Shown: positions 10,595 to 20,931, numbered from the stretch's first letter. The stretch is DNA of 38,055 bases from Stentor roeselii (GCA_006503475.1 RSEH01000353.1:1-38055), one strand, 5' to 3'. The notes: generated from the sequence alone by a model not told the origin. Program-made: numbers and translations.

Positions 10595-11653
10595 GTTTAT
10601 TTTTTTTAGTGATATTTTGAGTGTACCTTGTATGTTTCTTAATGAGCTAATAAACTTGTACTATTTTAGTGTAGTCCATGTTGTTATAAATATTAAATAG
10701 CTCTAGTTTTAGAGTGAAAAATATGAAATAATAAGAAACCAAGTGCATGGATAATAAATCAATTTTTTATACTGTAAGTCTTTAAACTCATTGTAAGTCT
10801 TTAAACTCATTGTAAGACTTTTAATAGAGATTTTATGGAAAATATAATTTAACATAAAAAATCTCCTTAATGCCTTTAAGTTAATTTAAAGAATTTAAGT
10901 GAAGTTTTAATTTAATTGAAATAACTTCTCTATTAATGATTATGATCATTTAAATAATTTTCAGGGAAAGGTAGATGATTTTTTAAAATAACTGGATTAT
11001 TTCTATTACTTCATCTAGTTTTCAAAATAAAGTCCTAAACTCGAATTAGGCTTATTTCACCATGGTTCAAGAACATAGAAATATTTCTGTTATGGCTAAG
11101 ACTCATATTTTGCTCAATTACAAGAATTTATAGTTGCTGAATAATCAAGAGCATCAATTAAATATTTCTCAAAAGATTCTCATAAATCTCTGAAATTTGA
11201 ATTAAAATAAAATTAATAAATAGAGACTTACTGATGATTAAATCATCAATTTAATAGAATATCGAGCATAAATTTGAGTCTATAAATGATTTTTCAGAGT
11301 CAAATAACTTATGCATTTAGATATTTTACATCAAGAGATAATATTTCATCAAAATAAAGAAAACCAATTATAAATCTTCATCCTCCAAGTTATAAATTAA
11401 ACTATTAAATTTTAGGTTTCTATCTGTGGATCATTTTTCTTAATAAGAGTCGGTAAATTTCAACTAATTTTGCTTCGATGTTTGAATTAAAACATTTATC
11501 GTTAGAGCATTATAATATAATAATAACATTTAAATTTAATGGTTTGATGATAGATTGATTTATGAATTAAGGAGAATTCACTCATATTTAAAGATGAAAA
11601 TTATTGGCTAATTAAGGTATCAGAAATTTTTTATCTAAGCCTAATATTCAATT
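10595..11653. other. AT-rich intergenic DNA between convergent receptor genes
   Basis: This separates the 3' ends of two convergent genes. Apart from a short direct repeat at 10773-10822, no gene, RNA or clear relic is seen in about 1 kb. Confidence 0.5.
10773..10822. repeat. Direct repeat, 19-bp unit, about 2.6 copies
   Basis: The unit tgtaagtctttaaactcat occurs at 10773 and 10792 and starts a third time at 10811 before diverging. It lies 180 bases past the stop of the large receptor, in its 3' flank. No function is evident. Confidence 0.8.
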
Positions 11654-14600
11654 CTAAATTATATGTGTAATATTTTCATTATTTTCATTTCTTGGAATAA
11701 TAACATTAAGTGCTAATTTTGTCCTTTTTAACTCTATAACTTTTTTTAATTGTTTTTTAACATATATGAAAAATAGCGAAGTAGAAATTATGCATTGAAA
11801 ACCAATACATCCAATAACAGAGAAAATGGCAATCCGGTGATAAGTCCTCTCTGATAGCAAGTCTTTATTTGTTGAGAAAATGCAGAAAGCTGTGAAAATC
11901 AAGGTCAGTGTAATTTCATTAGCCAAATAAGACTTTTCAGTAGAACTTTCTTTAAATGGTCGAAATTTTATTATATAAAATCCTGTCAAGACTCCAAATG
12001 AAATATTAAAAATCATCTGCCATAAGCTTTGACTGTTCAAAAAAATTTGAACCAAAACAAACCCAAGTCTTCTAATAAAAAAAACTACATAAAAATAAAT
12101 CTTTCCAATTCCTTCTTCATATTTTAACTCAAGAAAAAATGCTCCATATCTCGCACAAGTTAATTCATCATTTTTACAGATTTTATTATATATACTGAAT
12201 AATAAAATTGTCAAGATGATAGGTGACCAAATAACCAGAAACTAAATAAATGATACAAATGATAAACCTGCAGATATGATATTAAATTGAAACTCAAATT
12301 CTGAATGATTTTTTGACTAAATATATTATACCGCTTTTAAGTTGATTATTGAAAATACTGCGATATCTAGATAAGCTTGAATCCAAAACCTAAAAAAAAC
12401 TCCAAATTTATAATTTTTTAGCATTTTCAGTAACCTTGGAGTTAACATACCGAGTTTATACCGACTTAAAACAAAAATTAGAGGCCATAGTGAAACAATG
12501 ACTACCAAAGGAAAGAAAATTCCTCCAACATTGATCCAAAACACAGAAGTCTCAATTCCAGAAGAAGTAAATTCTTGACTTGGTCTACTGGAAGAGTCAT
12601 CATAAAATATGTGAATCGCTGCATTAGGTAAAACATTTAACTCTGCAATTGATGTAAAAAAACTTTTTGTAGCTGCATCATCATAGTTCTTAGTAATTGG
12701 AATATAAGGAAGCATTTGCACTGTTCCAATCAACGCCCAAGCGGCTGAAGGATTAGAAATAAAAGAAATTCCTAATGAGGTAGTAACTGCGATTTTAATG
12801 GCGTTGTTTGCCTGATTGATTAAAGTTTTTGTTTCAGGGTCAATATATTGGTATTCATATAAAGTTGTGTTAAATTCATAAAATTTTAATAAGGCTTGCT
12901 TTTTTGAATATATATATTTTTTCAATTTGATGATAATTCTGGTATTATTCTTAATTGATTCATGAAACTTAGGAATCAGCAAAATGCTAGACTTTGATCT
13001 TGCAAATAAGTTAAAGTTTAAAAAATTTCCTTTTTCGAATTTGATTGATACCTGATCAGCTGTTAATGTGGAATTCAAATCATCCTCAAAATTTATCAAA
13101 AGCTTGTTTGTTTTATTAACCATTAAACTTGAATAAAAGAAAAATTTTACGCATTTTTTGTTTTCTTTTTTAAAACCTGCAGGACACAAGCACTCCTCAC
13201 CATTTCTGATGAATCCATTCAAGCACTTTGGTAAGCATTTATTATTGAAAAGCTCAAAAGTTTCTTTGTTTTCGCTGTTATCAGAAATACAACTTAAACA
13301 ATGAGTTGAGTTCAAACATGTTTTACAATTTCTGCTGCATTCTATGCAAAGTTCTTTTTCTTGATAAAAACCTGCTGAACATGAACAAGTTCCATTAATG
13401 GCTTGATATTTTTCGTTAGAACAACTAAGACAATATGATGAAGAATTGCATGAATTGCATGGACTTGAACATCGATGACAAGATCCGAATGCTTGATAAT
13501 TTCCTTCAGGACAGGAGCATATTCCATTAATTGCTTGATAACTGGAATCAACACAAGTTATACAAAATTCAAGACTTGTGCATATTTTGCATGGATTTTG
13601 ACATGATTGACACTTTTTTAATTCTTCATACATTCCCTCTGGACATGCACATTTTCCATTGATTATTTGATAACTAGAATCAACACAAGTTATGCAATTG
13701 TTAAGATTTATGCAAGATTGGCAAGAATTCTGGCAAGGTTTGCATTGATTTGATTCTTCGTATGTCTGTATTGGGCATGAACATATTCCATTAATTATTT
13801 GATAGCTTGAATGAACACATGTTATGCAATAGTTAAGATTTGTGCAAGTTTTACAAGGATATTCACAAAGTTTGCATTGATTTAATGAGGCTGTATCAGC
13901 ATAATAACCTTCGATGCATTCACAATTACCGTTTACAACTTTATTCAAACTCGCTTTACAGCTCAAGCACATATTTTCAATTGAGCACGAAGAGCATTCA
14001 TCCTTACAACAGCCTTGCCCAGTTGAAAAGCAGCTGCACGATGATTGATATTTTGTACCATAAGTAGTATCAATGCACGAGCATTCGAATTCTGAAGTAA
14101 ACTCACAGCTATTACTTGGACAATTGCATTTAATAGCTGAGGAATTTTTGCACCCAAACCCTGAGGGACAAGAGTTTCCATTCACATCAGTTTTATGGCT
14201 ATCAAGGTTAGGCAAGCACCCAGTACCAAGTGAAGGAATGATAAAACTTTCCTGGCAAGAGCATGTCCCTATAAAGCAATTGTTTGTCGCTGTACTTAAA
14301 AAACTGTTTTCCATGTTAAATGCGTTGTAAATTCCAGCATACCAAAGAATTCCCTCGAATCCTGATTCACCAGCATAATTACTACCAAAGTGAATATGTC
14401 GTTCAGTTATTTGCGAGTTATCATCAAAATTTGCAGAGAGTGTATATTGGTAGATAATTTGATTATTTTTCTTTATTTTTAGGATATTTTGATTCACTTC
14501 GCATATTATCAAAGCCCAAACTCCTAAATAATAAATACCAGTTGGCCATAAATTATTAGTTCCTGGAATAGCGCCAGTCCATTGGCTTCCATAAAGATAA

Positions 14601-14959
14601 TTCAGTGCCGCAGTTGATTGGAGTTTGTTATGATATATATTTATTGATAATTGGGAACTCCATCTTCCAAATAATCGATAGTTTTGGTTAACTGGATTAC
14701 CTTTAGAGATCGCCAAGAGGACAACAGAAAATGGATTTGGTAAAGGAAAGTTAGGTAGTTTGATATAACATATCGAATTTAAGTAAACTCCTCTGTCTGT
14801 AGAAATGCAATCATCTGATTGATCGTATTTATTTTCATTTGTTCCATGCCTACCTGAGTTAGAATAATCATAAATGATCTGCCCATAGTTCTTCCAAAAA
14901 CGATATTCAAGTATTTGACCAATACTCTGAGCAAACAAAAAGAGGAAACTTAAGATCAT
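11654..14959 (-). CDS. LamG-like / Cys-repeat multi-pass membrane receptor, two 15-nt introns
   Basis: Predicted 1091 residues after removing introns 12317-12331 (GTATAATATATTTAG) and 12242-12256 (GTATCATTTATTTAG), both of which remove in-frame stops and keep the frame. Order: signal peptide (MILSFLFLFAQSIG); a LamG/concanavalin-like domain, residues about 20-215 (FSVVLLAISKG, HFGS, EGILWYAGIYN); Cys-rich repeats 228-600, including four 44-residue units at 365-540. A membrane-proximal domain follows, then several hydrophobic segments (about 720-750, 805-832, 852-875 and more after the introns, such as IYFYVVFFIRRLGFVLVQIF). The basic C-terminus ends at TAG 11654. This architecture is common among ciliate surface proteins; ligand and signalling partner are unknown. 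It converges on the polycystin-like gene but shares no close sequence beyond Cys-repeat style. Confidence 0.8.
13340..13867 (-). repeat. Four tandem 132-bp units coding 44-residue Cys repeats
   Basis: The units code for residues 365-408, 409-452, 453-496 and 497-540 of the LamG-like receptor. Each follows C-x3-C-x2-C-x5-C-x2-C, then SSYQ(I/A)INGxCxCP and C-x2 at the end. Units 1 to 3 are close in sequence and unit 4 is more diverged, suggesting serial duplication of one exon-free block. Confidence 0.85.
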
Positions 14960-15549
14960 TTTAGAATTATTATAAACAAAAATTCTCCAGGTTACCGTTT
15001 TTGGAGAAAATTTTAATAAGAGCTTTAATGCTAATTGGCATCAAAAATTAATTTTTTCTGATCTCAACTATTTAAATAAAAATAAGGCGAGCTTTACAGT
15101 GGGTTTCTCCTAATCATGAAAATAATATTTAAAATAAAATTTCAGAGTGCTTAATCAGTAAACAGTTACTACATTCTTAGTCAATCTAAGTTTTTTGAAA
15201 GTCTTCCTTTAGATAATTATCCTTATCTCTATTTGAACAAAACAATAGTCTTTTAATTGGCTTGAATATATTTGAATATGATGAACTTCTTTCTTAATAA
15301 AATCATAATTATGGATTAATTTGAGATTTTTTTAAACAAAAAGACCTTGCAATAAGTAATTCTCAAGACTTTAATTCCAAATAATTACATTCTTAGATTC
15401 ATTTCTAACCTAAAATCTTTGAAACCCATAAACTACTTTCAAGACTCCGAAATTGAAAACATTCAGAAACCTAGTAAATAAATAATCATTCTCTAATTTC
15501 ACTACAAAATAATAATCACTAAAATCTCTCCCTTTCTCTAAACTACCCA
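14960..15549. other. AT-rich intergenic DNA with a dispersed-repeat fragment
   Basis: This is the 5' flank of the LamG-like receptor and the 3' flank of the PHB-depolymerase-like gene. An imperfect inverted repeat (ttctcca ... tggagaa) lies at about 14973-15007, upstream of the receptor start. A gene relic occupies 15130-15295. Nothing else is recognised. Confidence 0.45.
15130..15295 (-). pseudogene. Relic fragment related to the 1184-1946 decayed gene
   Basis: About 100 bases match 1184-1290 closely, in the same orientation, and a weaker match continues to about 15295 (KFIIFKY... against QFIIFKYFEANEK). Both copies carry TAG at the same place after EDFQKT. This copy also has TAA after ID and a frame break before NRDKDNYL, so it cannot code for the full segment. 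Confidence 0.6.
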
Positions 15550-16512
15550 TTAATTACTCCAATTCAAATACGGCGGGTTAAGAGCAATTCCATGAGCGAG
15601 TTTCATCTGCAGTCCAGCCTGAACAGTAAAGTTACTTCCAGTATACCCCCAAGTATCCCAGCACGCCGCCGGATTTTCAGCAGTTCCAATAGCCTGAGGA
15701 TAAATAACAACAATATCATTACTTTCCGCCCATTCATTAATTCCAGTTTCCTTGACAAAAGTATCTCCAATACTATCATAATTCTGATGACATCCATGAT
15801 ACATAACAATGACCTGGCACCCTTTGTTATTAACACAATTAGGCGGTAAGTAAATCCACCCACGACTGCTCATTCCTGCTTGCCAGACATCGCCGTAGTG
15901 ACTCTGGTCAAAGCTCTTCAAATTATCAGAGACTTGCTGAGTCCTGGGCTTCAAAGTGCCGAGTAAATGTTTGAGCATGTCGCCTGCCAAGTCAAACCCG
16001 CAGTTAACAATAAGCGGCATGTTCGAGCTCCAACAAGGGCCTCCGTATTGGTCAGTGATCCACCCGTGCCCGGCAGGAATTGAGTAGTTTGTAATGATTT
16101 TATAGTCGTTGTGAATGAAAGCTCTGTAAAAGGCCTCTGTTTGTTGCACCACTGCAGAGGTGATGAAGGTGTCGTACATGCCTGAGACGAGATAAGCTCG
16201 GTCATTTGAAAGACTTGTCACGGAATCCACCAGGCCGGCAGTCGCTGCCTCGTTGAAAGAGTTGAGAGATGCCTGCATTTCAATTATGTAAGGATTTACC
16301 CGACATGCTGTCACTTCTCGAGCGTAAGAACCCATTGAACAGTAGTAAGGACTTGGAGCTACCAGTCCTGCTGCTTGAATTACTGAAGAGTATGCCACGT
16401 GGAGTTGGTGAGCGAAAGATGCCCCGTTTCCGAAGCCTCCTACTGAGTAGCTTGTCACGACTCCACTTTGAGCAGGGTCTAGACAAAAGAGCAACAATAA
16501 AAAATTCACCAT
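15550..16512 (-). CDS. Secreted PHB-depolymerase-family protein with altered nucleophile motif
   Basis: 320 residues with a short signal peptide (MVNFLLLLFC...). It follows the extracellular poly(3-hydroxybutyrate) depolymerase family along its length: QLHVAYS, GLVAPSPYYC, the Asp region SGMYDT (Asp114), the His region IPAGHGW (His149), VNCGFDLAG, GWIYLPPNC, MYHGCHQ, and near the end YPQAIGTAENPAACWDTWGY. Family members hydrolyse polyhydroxyalkanoate with a Ser-Asp-His triad. Here the expected G-x-S-x-G box is G26-F-G-N-G30, so Gly28 sits where the Ser should be (codon at 16429-16431). Ser23 lies nearby in SYSVG but is out of register. The protein may be inactive as an esterase or use another residue. 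The family is mainly bacterial and fungal, so an old horizontal transfer is possible. Only 90 bases separate its start from the divergent EF-hand gene. Confidence 0.8.
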   Translation of the reverse strand: MVNFLLLLFCLDPAQSGVVTSYSVGGFGNGASFAHQLHVAYSSVIQAAGLVAPSPYYCSMGSYAREVTACRVNPYIIEMQASLNSFNEAATAGLVDSVTSLSNDRAYLVSGMYDTFITSAVVQQTEAFYRAFIHNDYKIITNYSIPAGHGWITDQYGGPCWSSNMPLIVNCGFDLAGDMLKHLLGTLKPRTQQVSDNLKSFDQSHYGDVWQAGMSSRGWIYLPPNCVNNKGCQVIVMYHGCHQNYDSIGDTFVKETGINEWAESNDIVVIYPQAIGTAENPAACWDTWGYTGSNFTVQAGLQMKLAHGIALNPPYLNWSN

Positions 16513-16602
16513 TTATGTTTGAGTTCTGAAGTAACAAGAAATATTTTAGAGTAATTTTATTGTTTTTAGTCTTTTATTATCTGAGATGTCATTTTATTAA
16601 CC

Positions 16603-17805
16603 ATGGGAAACTTGATTAACACAACTGAAGAAAACTATATCTTAAGGGAGGTGGCTGAGGATCTTGTTTATCTTACGAATTGTAAGTGATAGTTAGGGAA
16701 TCCTGCTGAGGTCAAAATACTTCAGAACCGCACATGGGGCAGCAATGTTTATGTCTTTCCGGAACAGCTTAAAAAACTCTTCTTCAAAACGCCTTTGGAA
16801 CATCGAGAAAGTCTTGTTGAGTTTTACTTCATGTTCTCGAAAAAAGACCCAAAAATCAATATTTATGAGGTTCTGATATCAATAATCACCTACTCAGCAA
16901 GTTCTCTAAACGATAAGCTCAGAATGGCCTTCGAGACATTTGACTTCGACAAAAACGAGGTGATCACAAAAGACGAGATGACAATTCTCTGCATTTCCTT
17001 CCTCCGTGGTGTGGCAACAATGACAGAGTCCTCACAATACAACCGAAAATTTTCAGAGGTGTTAGCAAGTGAAGCATTTAAAACAGCAGACACAAACCCA
17101 GACGGAATGGTGACCTTTGAAGAGTAAGACCTACTCAGACTCACTACTTGGGTGACTTCAAGTTCAGTCCTTGTCCCTGTCCTTTTAAGGAACCAGCCCA
17201 AGTCTCCATCAGCGAAGCCGAAAAGGTCCTCAATTTTAGAAGCCCATGGCTTCGAACTCACAAAAGTCAAAGCAAGATACGTCATGGAAAACAAGTTTCA
17301 GGTAAAAACTCAGTCACCTGGAAAAAGAACGAAAACTAGAAGACTCAGCCTTCCGATTCATTCAGAATCAGAAAAAGAAATAAAAAATTTCTTGGAATTT
17401 AATAAAAATTCTCAGGGAAAAGTCTTGGCTAAGAACTTTTTTGAATTCGTTTCAGAAGTTTTTTTGACGAAAGACCAAACTTTGAACTTTTTTAACTTGT
17501 TGAAAGGAAAAATGTTTAAAGAACTTCCTCACAAAGAGCTTCGAGACCTGTTAAAAAAAGCGAAAACTATTGAACCAGAAAGTCAAGAAAAGAACCTTTT
17601 TGACTCAGGTAAGTTAAAAGAACTGTTTCTGAAGTACGACCTCGACTCGGATGGTTTTTTGAGTTTAGTTGAATTGAAGAAAGCTTTAAGGGACAAGTTT
17701 TCAAGTCAGACAATTGAGACTCTTTTTCATGAATACGACCAAGACTCTGACGGTCGGCTTGATTTCGAAGATTTCGTCAAACTCTGCATGCCAGGCGCTG
17801 GTTAA
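16603..17805 (+). CDS. Four-EF-hand calcium-binding protein, two 15-nt introns
   Basis: Predicted 390 residues after removing introns 16682-16696 (GTAAGTGATAGTTAG) and 17124-17138 (GTAAGACCTACTCAG). The first intron removes in-frame TGA and TAG; the second restores the last position of EF loop 2. Calcium loops: residues 109-120 (DFDKNEVITKDE), 158-169 (DTNPDGMVTFEE), 336-347 (DLDSDGFLSLVE) and 369-380 (DQDSDGRLDFED, Asp at position 12). The two pairs are separated by about 165 residues containing a basic patch around 225. No kinase or other catalytic domain is present, so it is probably a calcium sensor or adaptor. The N-terminus MGNLIN could be myristoylated, but position 6 is Asn, a weak match. 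The stop is 28 nt before the next gene. Confidence 0.85.
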
Positions 17806-17833
17806 TTAAAGAGTCTGTTCTCGTCTAATAAAA

Positions 17834-18322
17834 ATGGGATCTGCTAACTCACAATCAGAAAATCCTTCATTGTTTCAGTACACTTTCACCAAAGTCCACG
17901 GACAGCCCTCTGTTCATGGAATTCAAGATAAACTTCAATGGAACATCACAAGAATCTCACTTTATCAAATACCTGTTGATATGATTGCACATCTTGCAAG
18001 GACTTCTCATTATTTCTTACTTTTTGATGTGGAGTTTGAAGTGCTTAGTGGGAATATTCTCTGTCATTTCACGGAGGATGGAGTCAAACATCTTGATTTT
18101 TATTCAAGTCGAAGTCAGGCGATTTTTGCACCTTTTGAAGGAAGTTATTTGACTGATAAGGTTGAAATGCTCAGGTATCAAGATGTTACTGGAAGGAAGG
18201 TTGAAGAACTTGTCAAGGCTTTTGAGGACTGGAATAAACCTTTTAATTTGATTTTGAGCAACTGTAGAAATTTCACAAAGTTTATTGAGAGAAGATTTGT
18301 TGTTGAGGTTCAAGATGATTAA
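17834..18322 (+). CDS. Small protein, possible permuted NlpC/P60-type (LRAT/PPPDE-like) fold, predicted myristoylated
   Basis: 162 residues, intron-free. MGSANS at the N-terminus fits the N-myristoylation consensus (Gly2, Ser6), suggesting membrane attachment. Two features recall permuted papain-like hydrolases: His59 in TSHYFLLFDVEF at the start of a beta-rich segment, and Cys144 in LSNCRNFTKFI, comparable to the NCEHF (LRAT) or NCNNF (PPPDE) active-site helix. Members of that fold include phospholipid acyltransferases and deSUMOylating peptidases, so the reaction cannot be named here. The family link is inferred from two short motifs. It starts 28 nt after the EF-hand gene on the same strand, and converges on the next gene with 28 nt between stops. 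Confidence 0.65.
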   Translation: MGSANSQSENPSLFQYTFTKVHGQPSVHGIQDKLQWNITRISLYQIPVDMIAHLARTSHYFLLFDVEFEVLSGNILCHFTEDGVKHLDFYSSRSQAIFAPFEGSYLTDKVEMLRYQDVTGRKVEELVKAFEDWNKPFNLILSNCRNFTKFIERRFVVEVQDD

Positions 18323-18350
18323 ATGAATTTTTAGTAAAGTTTAATGATAG

Positions 18351-18989
18351 CTAAATTGAAAAACTGTCTTCTCTGTTTAACTCATGATCTTCCCAATGCT
18401 GATTTAAAGGCTTTCCGTAAAAGACTGTAGAGAGTTTATCACACAAATCTTTAAGTGTGAGTTGATATCTATTTATTTAATACATTTCATCTTCCTGTTT
18501 CACACTGAATTCATTCGTCAATTCTTTAAACCTTTCCAAACACTCCCTACTAAAAACTTGACTCAAGCTCTCAAATTGTTCATCATCAATTTTTGAGTAA
18601 AAAGATACCAACAAATCAGATTTTTCTCTTAAAGGTTGATCTGTACTTTTAAACGTGGAAAATTTCGACTTGAGTGGTCTGATGCTTCTGTAAAATTCAT
18701 CAATATTGCGGCAGGCTTTGACTATTGGAGATTGTTTGTACTTCTGCCCTAGTCTTAATTTGTAATGTTCGAGTTCAGTTTTTTGTGTAGGTTTTTTTGA
18801 TAGCGAATTAGTCAGTTCATTTGGAGTCAGGGTGCATTTGAAGTTATAACTTCCTGACTTCCATCTTGGGCTAAGAGTTGAGGATAACTGCGCGCTCGAA
18901 GGTTTTCCTCGTTTTTCCATTTTTATGGGATTTGATAGGAATTTTGAAAGAGAAGTCTTTGGGTGAGGTTGGGATATGTTTAATATCAT
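18351..18989 (-). CDS. Unknown basic protein, one 15-nt intron
   Basis: 207 residues after removing intron 18469-18483 (GTATTAAATAAATAG), which otherwise places TAA after GAT GAA ATG TAT. The second exon continues as a clearly coding sequence (LTLKDLCDKLSTVFYGKP ... QHWEDHELNREDS) to TAG at 18351. The first third is Ser/Lys/Pro-rich and likely disordered; the C-terminal two thirds look helical and charged. No domain is recognised. The ATG at 18989 lies only 4 nt after the stop of the upstream same-strand gene. An internal Met at residue 24 (18920) is an alternative start that would leave room for a leader. Confidence 0.7.
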
Positions 18990-18993
18990 TTAT

Positions 18994-19479
18994 CTATAAA
19001 ACAGATTGGATTGATGATCCAGATTTTTCTACTGTTTGAATTGAGAAGATTCTGATCGTATCTGAAGCCAAATTTCTGCAAAATCCACTTTCAATCACTT
19101 TCGACTCTGGAACCACACATTTACCTACCTCAAATCCCTCATCCTTGATGTCACTATCCTTCTTATCAAAACTTTTACTACTTTCACATTCCAAAGGTTG
19201 CATCAAGTCCGCTAAAGCCATGACAACATCATTTTCAGCCTTTTCCTTCAAATCTTTATGATTTTTCGTGTTTCTTTTCCGTTTCTGAGGAAGATTGATA
19301 GAAATTTTATTTAAAACTCGTTTTTTGAAAACAAACTGTTTGCTTCCCGAGTCGAGTTTGTTGAGATCCGAGAAGATTTCATAGTCCGAAGCAGTGAACT
19401 GTGTTTGTTTCGCCGTGCACTTGTGTTTGAGTCGAGTATTGAACTGAGAAGCGATGAAAGATTCGTTGATTTTTCTCAT
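18994..19479 (-). CDS. Unknown basic protein
   Basis: 161 residues ending at TAG 18994. It is rich in Lys, Ser and Asp, with a nuclear-signal-like cluster (LPQKRKRNTKNHKDLKEK) near residue 65 and no membrane segment or recognised domain. Codon use and sequence complexity fit a real gene. It lies immediately upstream of another unknown basic protein with only ATAA between stop and next ATG. The frames differ by one and no mini-intron pattern joins them, so I keep two genes, though a fused gene with a sequence error remains possible. Confidence 0.6.
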   Translation of the reverse strand: MRKINESFIASQFNTRLKHKCTAKQTQFTASDYEIFSDLNKLDSGSKQFVFKKRVLNKISINLPQKRKRNTKNHKDLKEKAENDVVMALADLMQPLECESSKSFDKKDSDIKDEGFEVGKCVVPESKVIESGFCRNLASDTIRIFSIQTVEKSGSSIQSVL

Positions 19480-19696
19480 TTATAAGAAAGATTCGAAAGA
19501 TTGAACAAGAAAAGATCGGCAAATGTAAAATAGAAGATTTTTAATGAAATTCAAGAAAATCTTCAATATTTTAATTAAATTCAAGAAAATCTTCAATTTT
19601 TTAATGAAATACAGAAAACTGATTAATGATTGCAAAAAAGTAAATTTTTTAAATTTGAATAGATTTTATTCAAAAATGCAAGAAACTATTAAATAC
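19480..19696. other. Intergenic spacer with a 30-bp tandem repeat
   Basis: Short AT-rich spacer between two same-strand genes. Its core (about 19535-19620) is three imperfect copies of a 30-bp unit. Confidence 0.5.
19535..19620. repeat. Tandem repeat, 30-bp period, three copies
   Basis: The block ttaatgaaattcaagaaaat recurs at exact 30-base steps (ttcaag at 19550, 19580; degenerate third copy near 19610), separated by cttcaat. It lies in the gap between the acidic EF-hand protein and the following minus-strand gene. Confidence 0.8.
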
Positions 19697-20908
19697 TTAA
19701 CTTTCGTCTTCAGATCCTGACTTTTCTCGTTGATCACGTGAAGAATGGTCCGCTTCGAACTCATTTTCTTCTGATTCAAAATTTTCCTGGTCGAGTTGTT
19801 CTGAATATTCTTCACTTTCTACTCGCTTCTGCGAGTCCTGCTCATCGTCGGGGACTTCCTGGTCGTCTGTGAACTCGTTTGGGACTTTTTGTTGAGTTTC
19901 AATGTTTTCCTCTTCGGAATCTTCTTTGCTTTGATGGAAGTCTTCAGATTTTTCAGGGTTTTCTGGTTTTTCGCTGTTTTCGCTTTGTTTTTCGTAAAGG
20001 TCTTGAGCCTGAAGGGGTCGATCTTCTGATAGGGACTCTTCTTTTTGCTTTGATGATGGTCGTGGCTCAGTTTTTTCCTCTTCTCTGGAAGAATAACTTT
20101 GGACTTTTGGGCTTGGTTCCAAATGAGGGGTTTTTGGGTTTATTGTTTTTGGACCTGGGGAATTATGAATGTCGGTTCTTTGAATATTTTCTCTGGATTC
20201 CCTTTCGGCACTTTTACTCAAAAAAGCAGATTTAGTCTTAGGAACCTGCAAAGGTATAAACGCTTCTAAAAACTCATTATAACTAAGAACCAAGTCATCT
20301 TCCAAGTCAATCCTCCTCATCAAAGCATCAAAATCATTCTGTGAAATAAACTTCCCCTTACTCTGCAAGAACCTACCCACATCATCTTCAGAAATAAACC
20401 CTTTGCAATCCCGATTCAAGAACTCGAAAGCTTTCCAAAGACTAAACTCGTAGTCCTGAAAGAGCTGAACCTTCAACTCCTCAATTTCTCGATGCAGTCT
20501 TACTTCTTCTCTGACAAGGGCCAAGAAGCTGAACTTGACCCCAGCTTTGACTTCTTGAACATGAAGTCTTTTCGAGACCAGCAAAGGAAGTGTTTCATTC
20601 GTTGCACTGAGCACGAAATGCGAAAAGTCCTCTTCGCTCATTCGGCCGTTTTGCAGTGACGAGTACTGCCGAACTAGCAGGTAAGTCTCTTGGTCTGTCG
20701 CCTGCTCGCCGTTGGTCTGGAGGAAGTCTTTGAAGTCTTTAGGCAACAGCGAGTCGCAGTAGACCCGACAGAGCGAGCGGAAGAGGACCCGAGGGGAGAA
20801 GTCGTAGTTTTCGCAGAGACATCGACGAAGGATTTCAACTCGGTTTTCACCTTCGATGTATCTTAAGATGATCTGGCAAAGGATGCGTTGAGAGTTTTCG
20901 TTAAGCAT
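19697..20908 (-). CDS. EF-hand protein with long acidic disordered tail
   Basis: 403 residues. The N-terminal half (1-230) is helical. It carries two EF-hand-like units near residues 155-225: one with loop NRDCKGFISEDD and one with loop DLEDDLVLSYNE, followed by FLEAF. Earlier helices (EEDFSHFVLSAT) suggest another, degenerate pair. From about 235 to the end the protein is low-complexity, rich in Glu, Ser, Gln and Asp, with no fixed fold expected. It may be a calcium-responsive scaffold; no partner can be named. Its start lies 23 nt from the stop of the kinase gene upstream on the same strand. Confidence 0.8.
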   Translation of the reverse strand: MLNENSQRILCQIILRYIEGENRVEILRRCLCENYDFSPRVLFRSLCRVYCDSLLPKDFKDFLQTNGEQATDQETYLLVRQYSSLQNGRMSEEDFSHFVLSATNETLPLLVSKRLHVQEVKAGVKFSFLALVREEVRLHREIEELKVQLFQDYEFSLWKAFEFLNRDCKGFISEDDVGRFLQSKGKFISQNDFDALMRRIDLEDDLVLSYNEFLEAFIPLQVPKTKSAFLSKSAERESRENIQRTDIHNSPGPKTINPKTPHLEPSPKVQSYSSREEEKTEPRPSSKQKEESLSEDRPLQAQDLYEKQSENSEKPENPEKSEDFHQSKEDSEEENIETQQKVPNEFTDDQEVPDDEQDSQKRVESEEYSEQLDQENFESEENEFEADHSSRDQREKSGSEDES

Positions 20909-20931
20909 TTATTATTAATGGAAGACTTGAA

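Noticed and set aside
10773-10822. CRISPR-like array
   Set aside because: Only about 2.6 directly adjacent 19-bp units without spacers, in a eukaryotic context.
11654-12330. Reassigned code with TAA/TAG as Gln, suggested by coding sequence continuing past stops
   Set aside because: Most of these stops, at 12326, 18477, 17125, 25505, 30523 and 32378, fall inside 15-nt GTA...YAG introns whose removal leaves fluent protein. The 7.5-kb receptor gene has no internal stop codon.
18987-19000. Fusing the two unknown basic proteins into one gene by an intron
   Set aside because: No GTA...YAG segment of 14-16 nt exists at the junction; the only AG near it has no suitable GT upstream.
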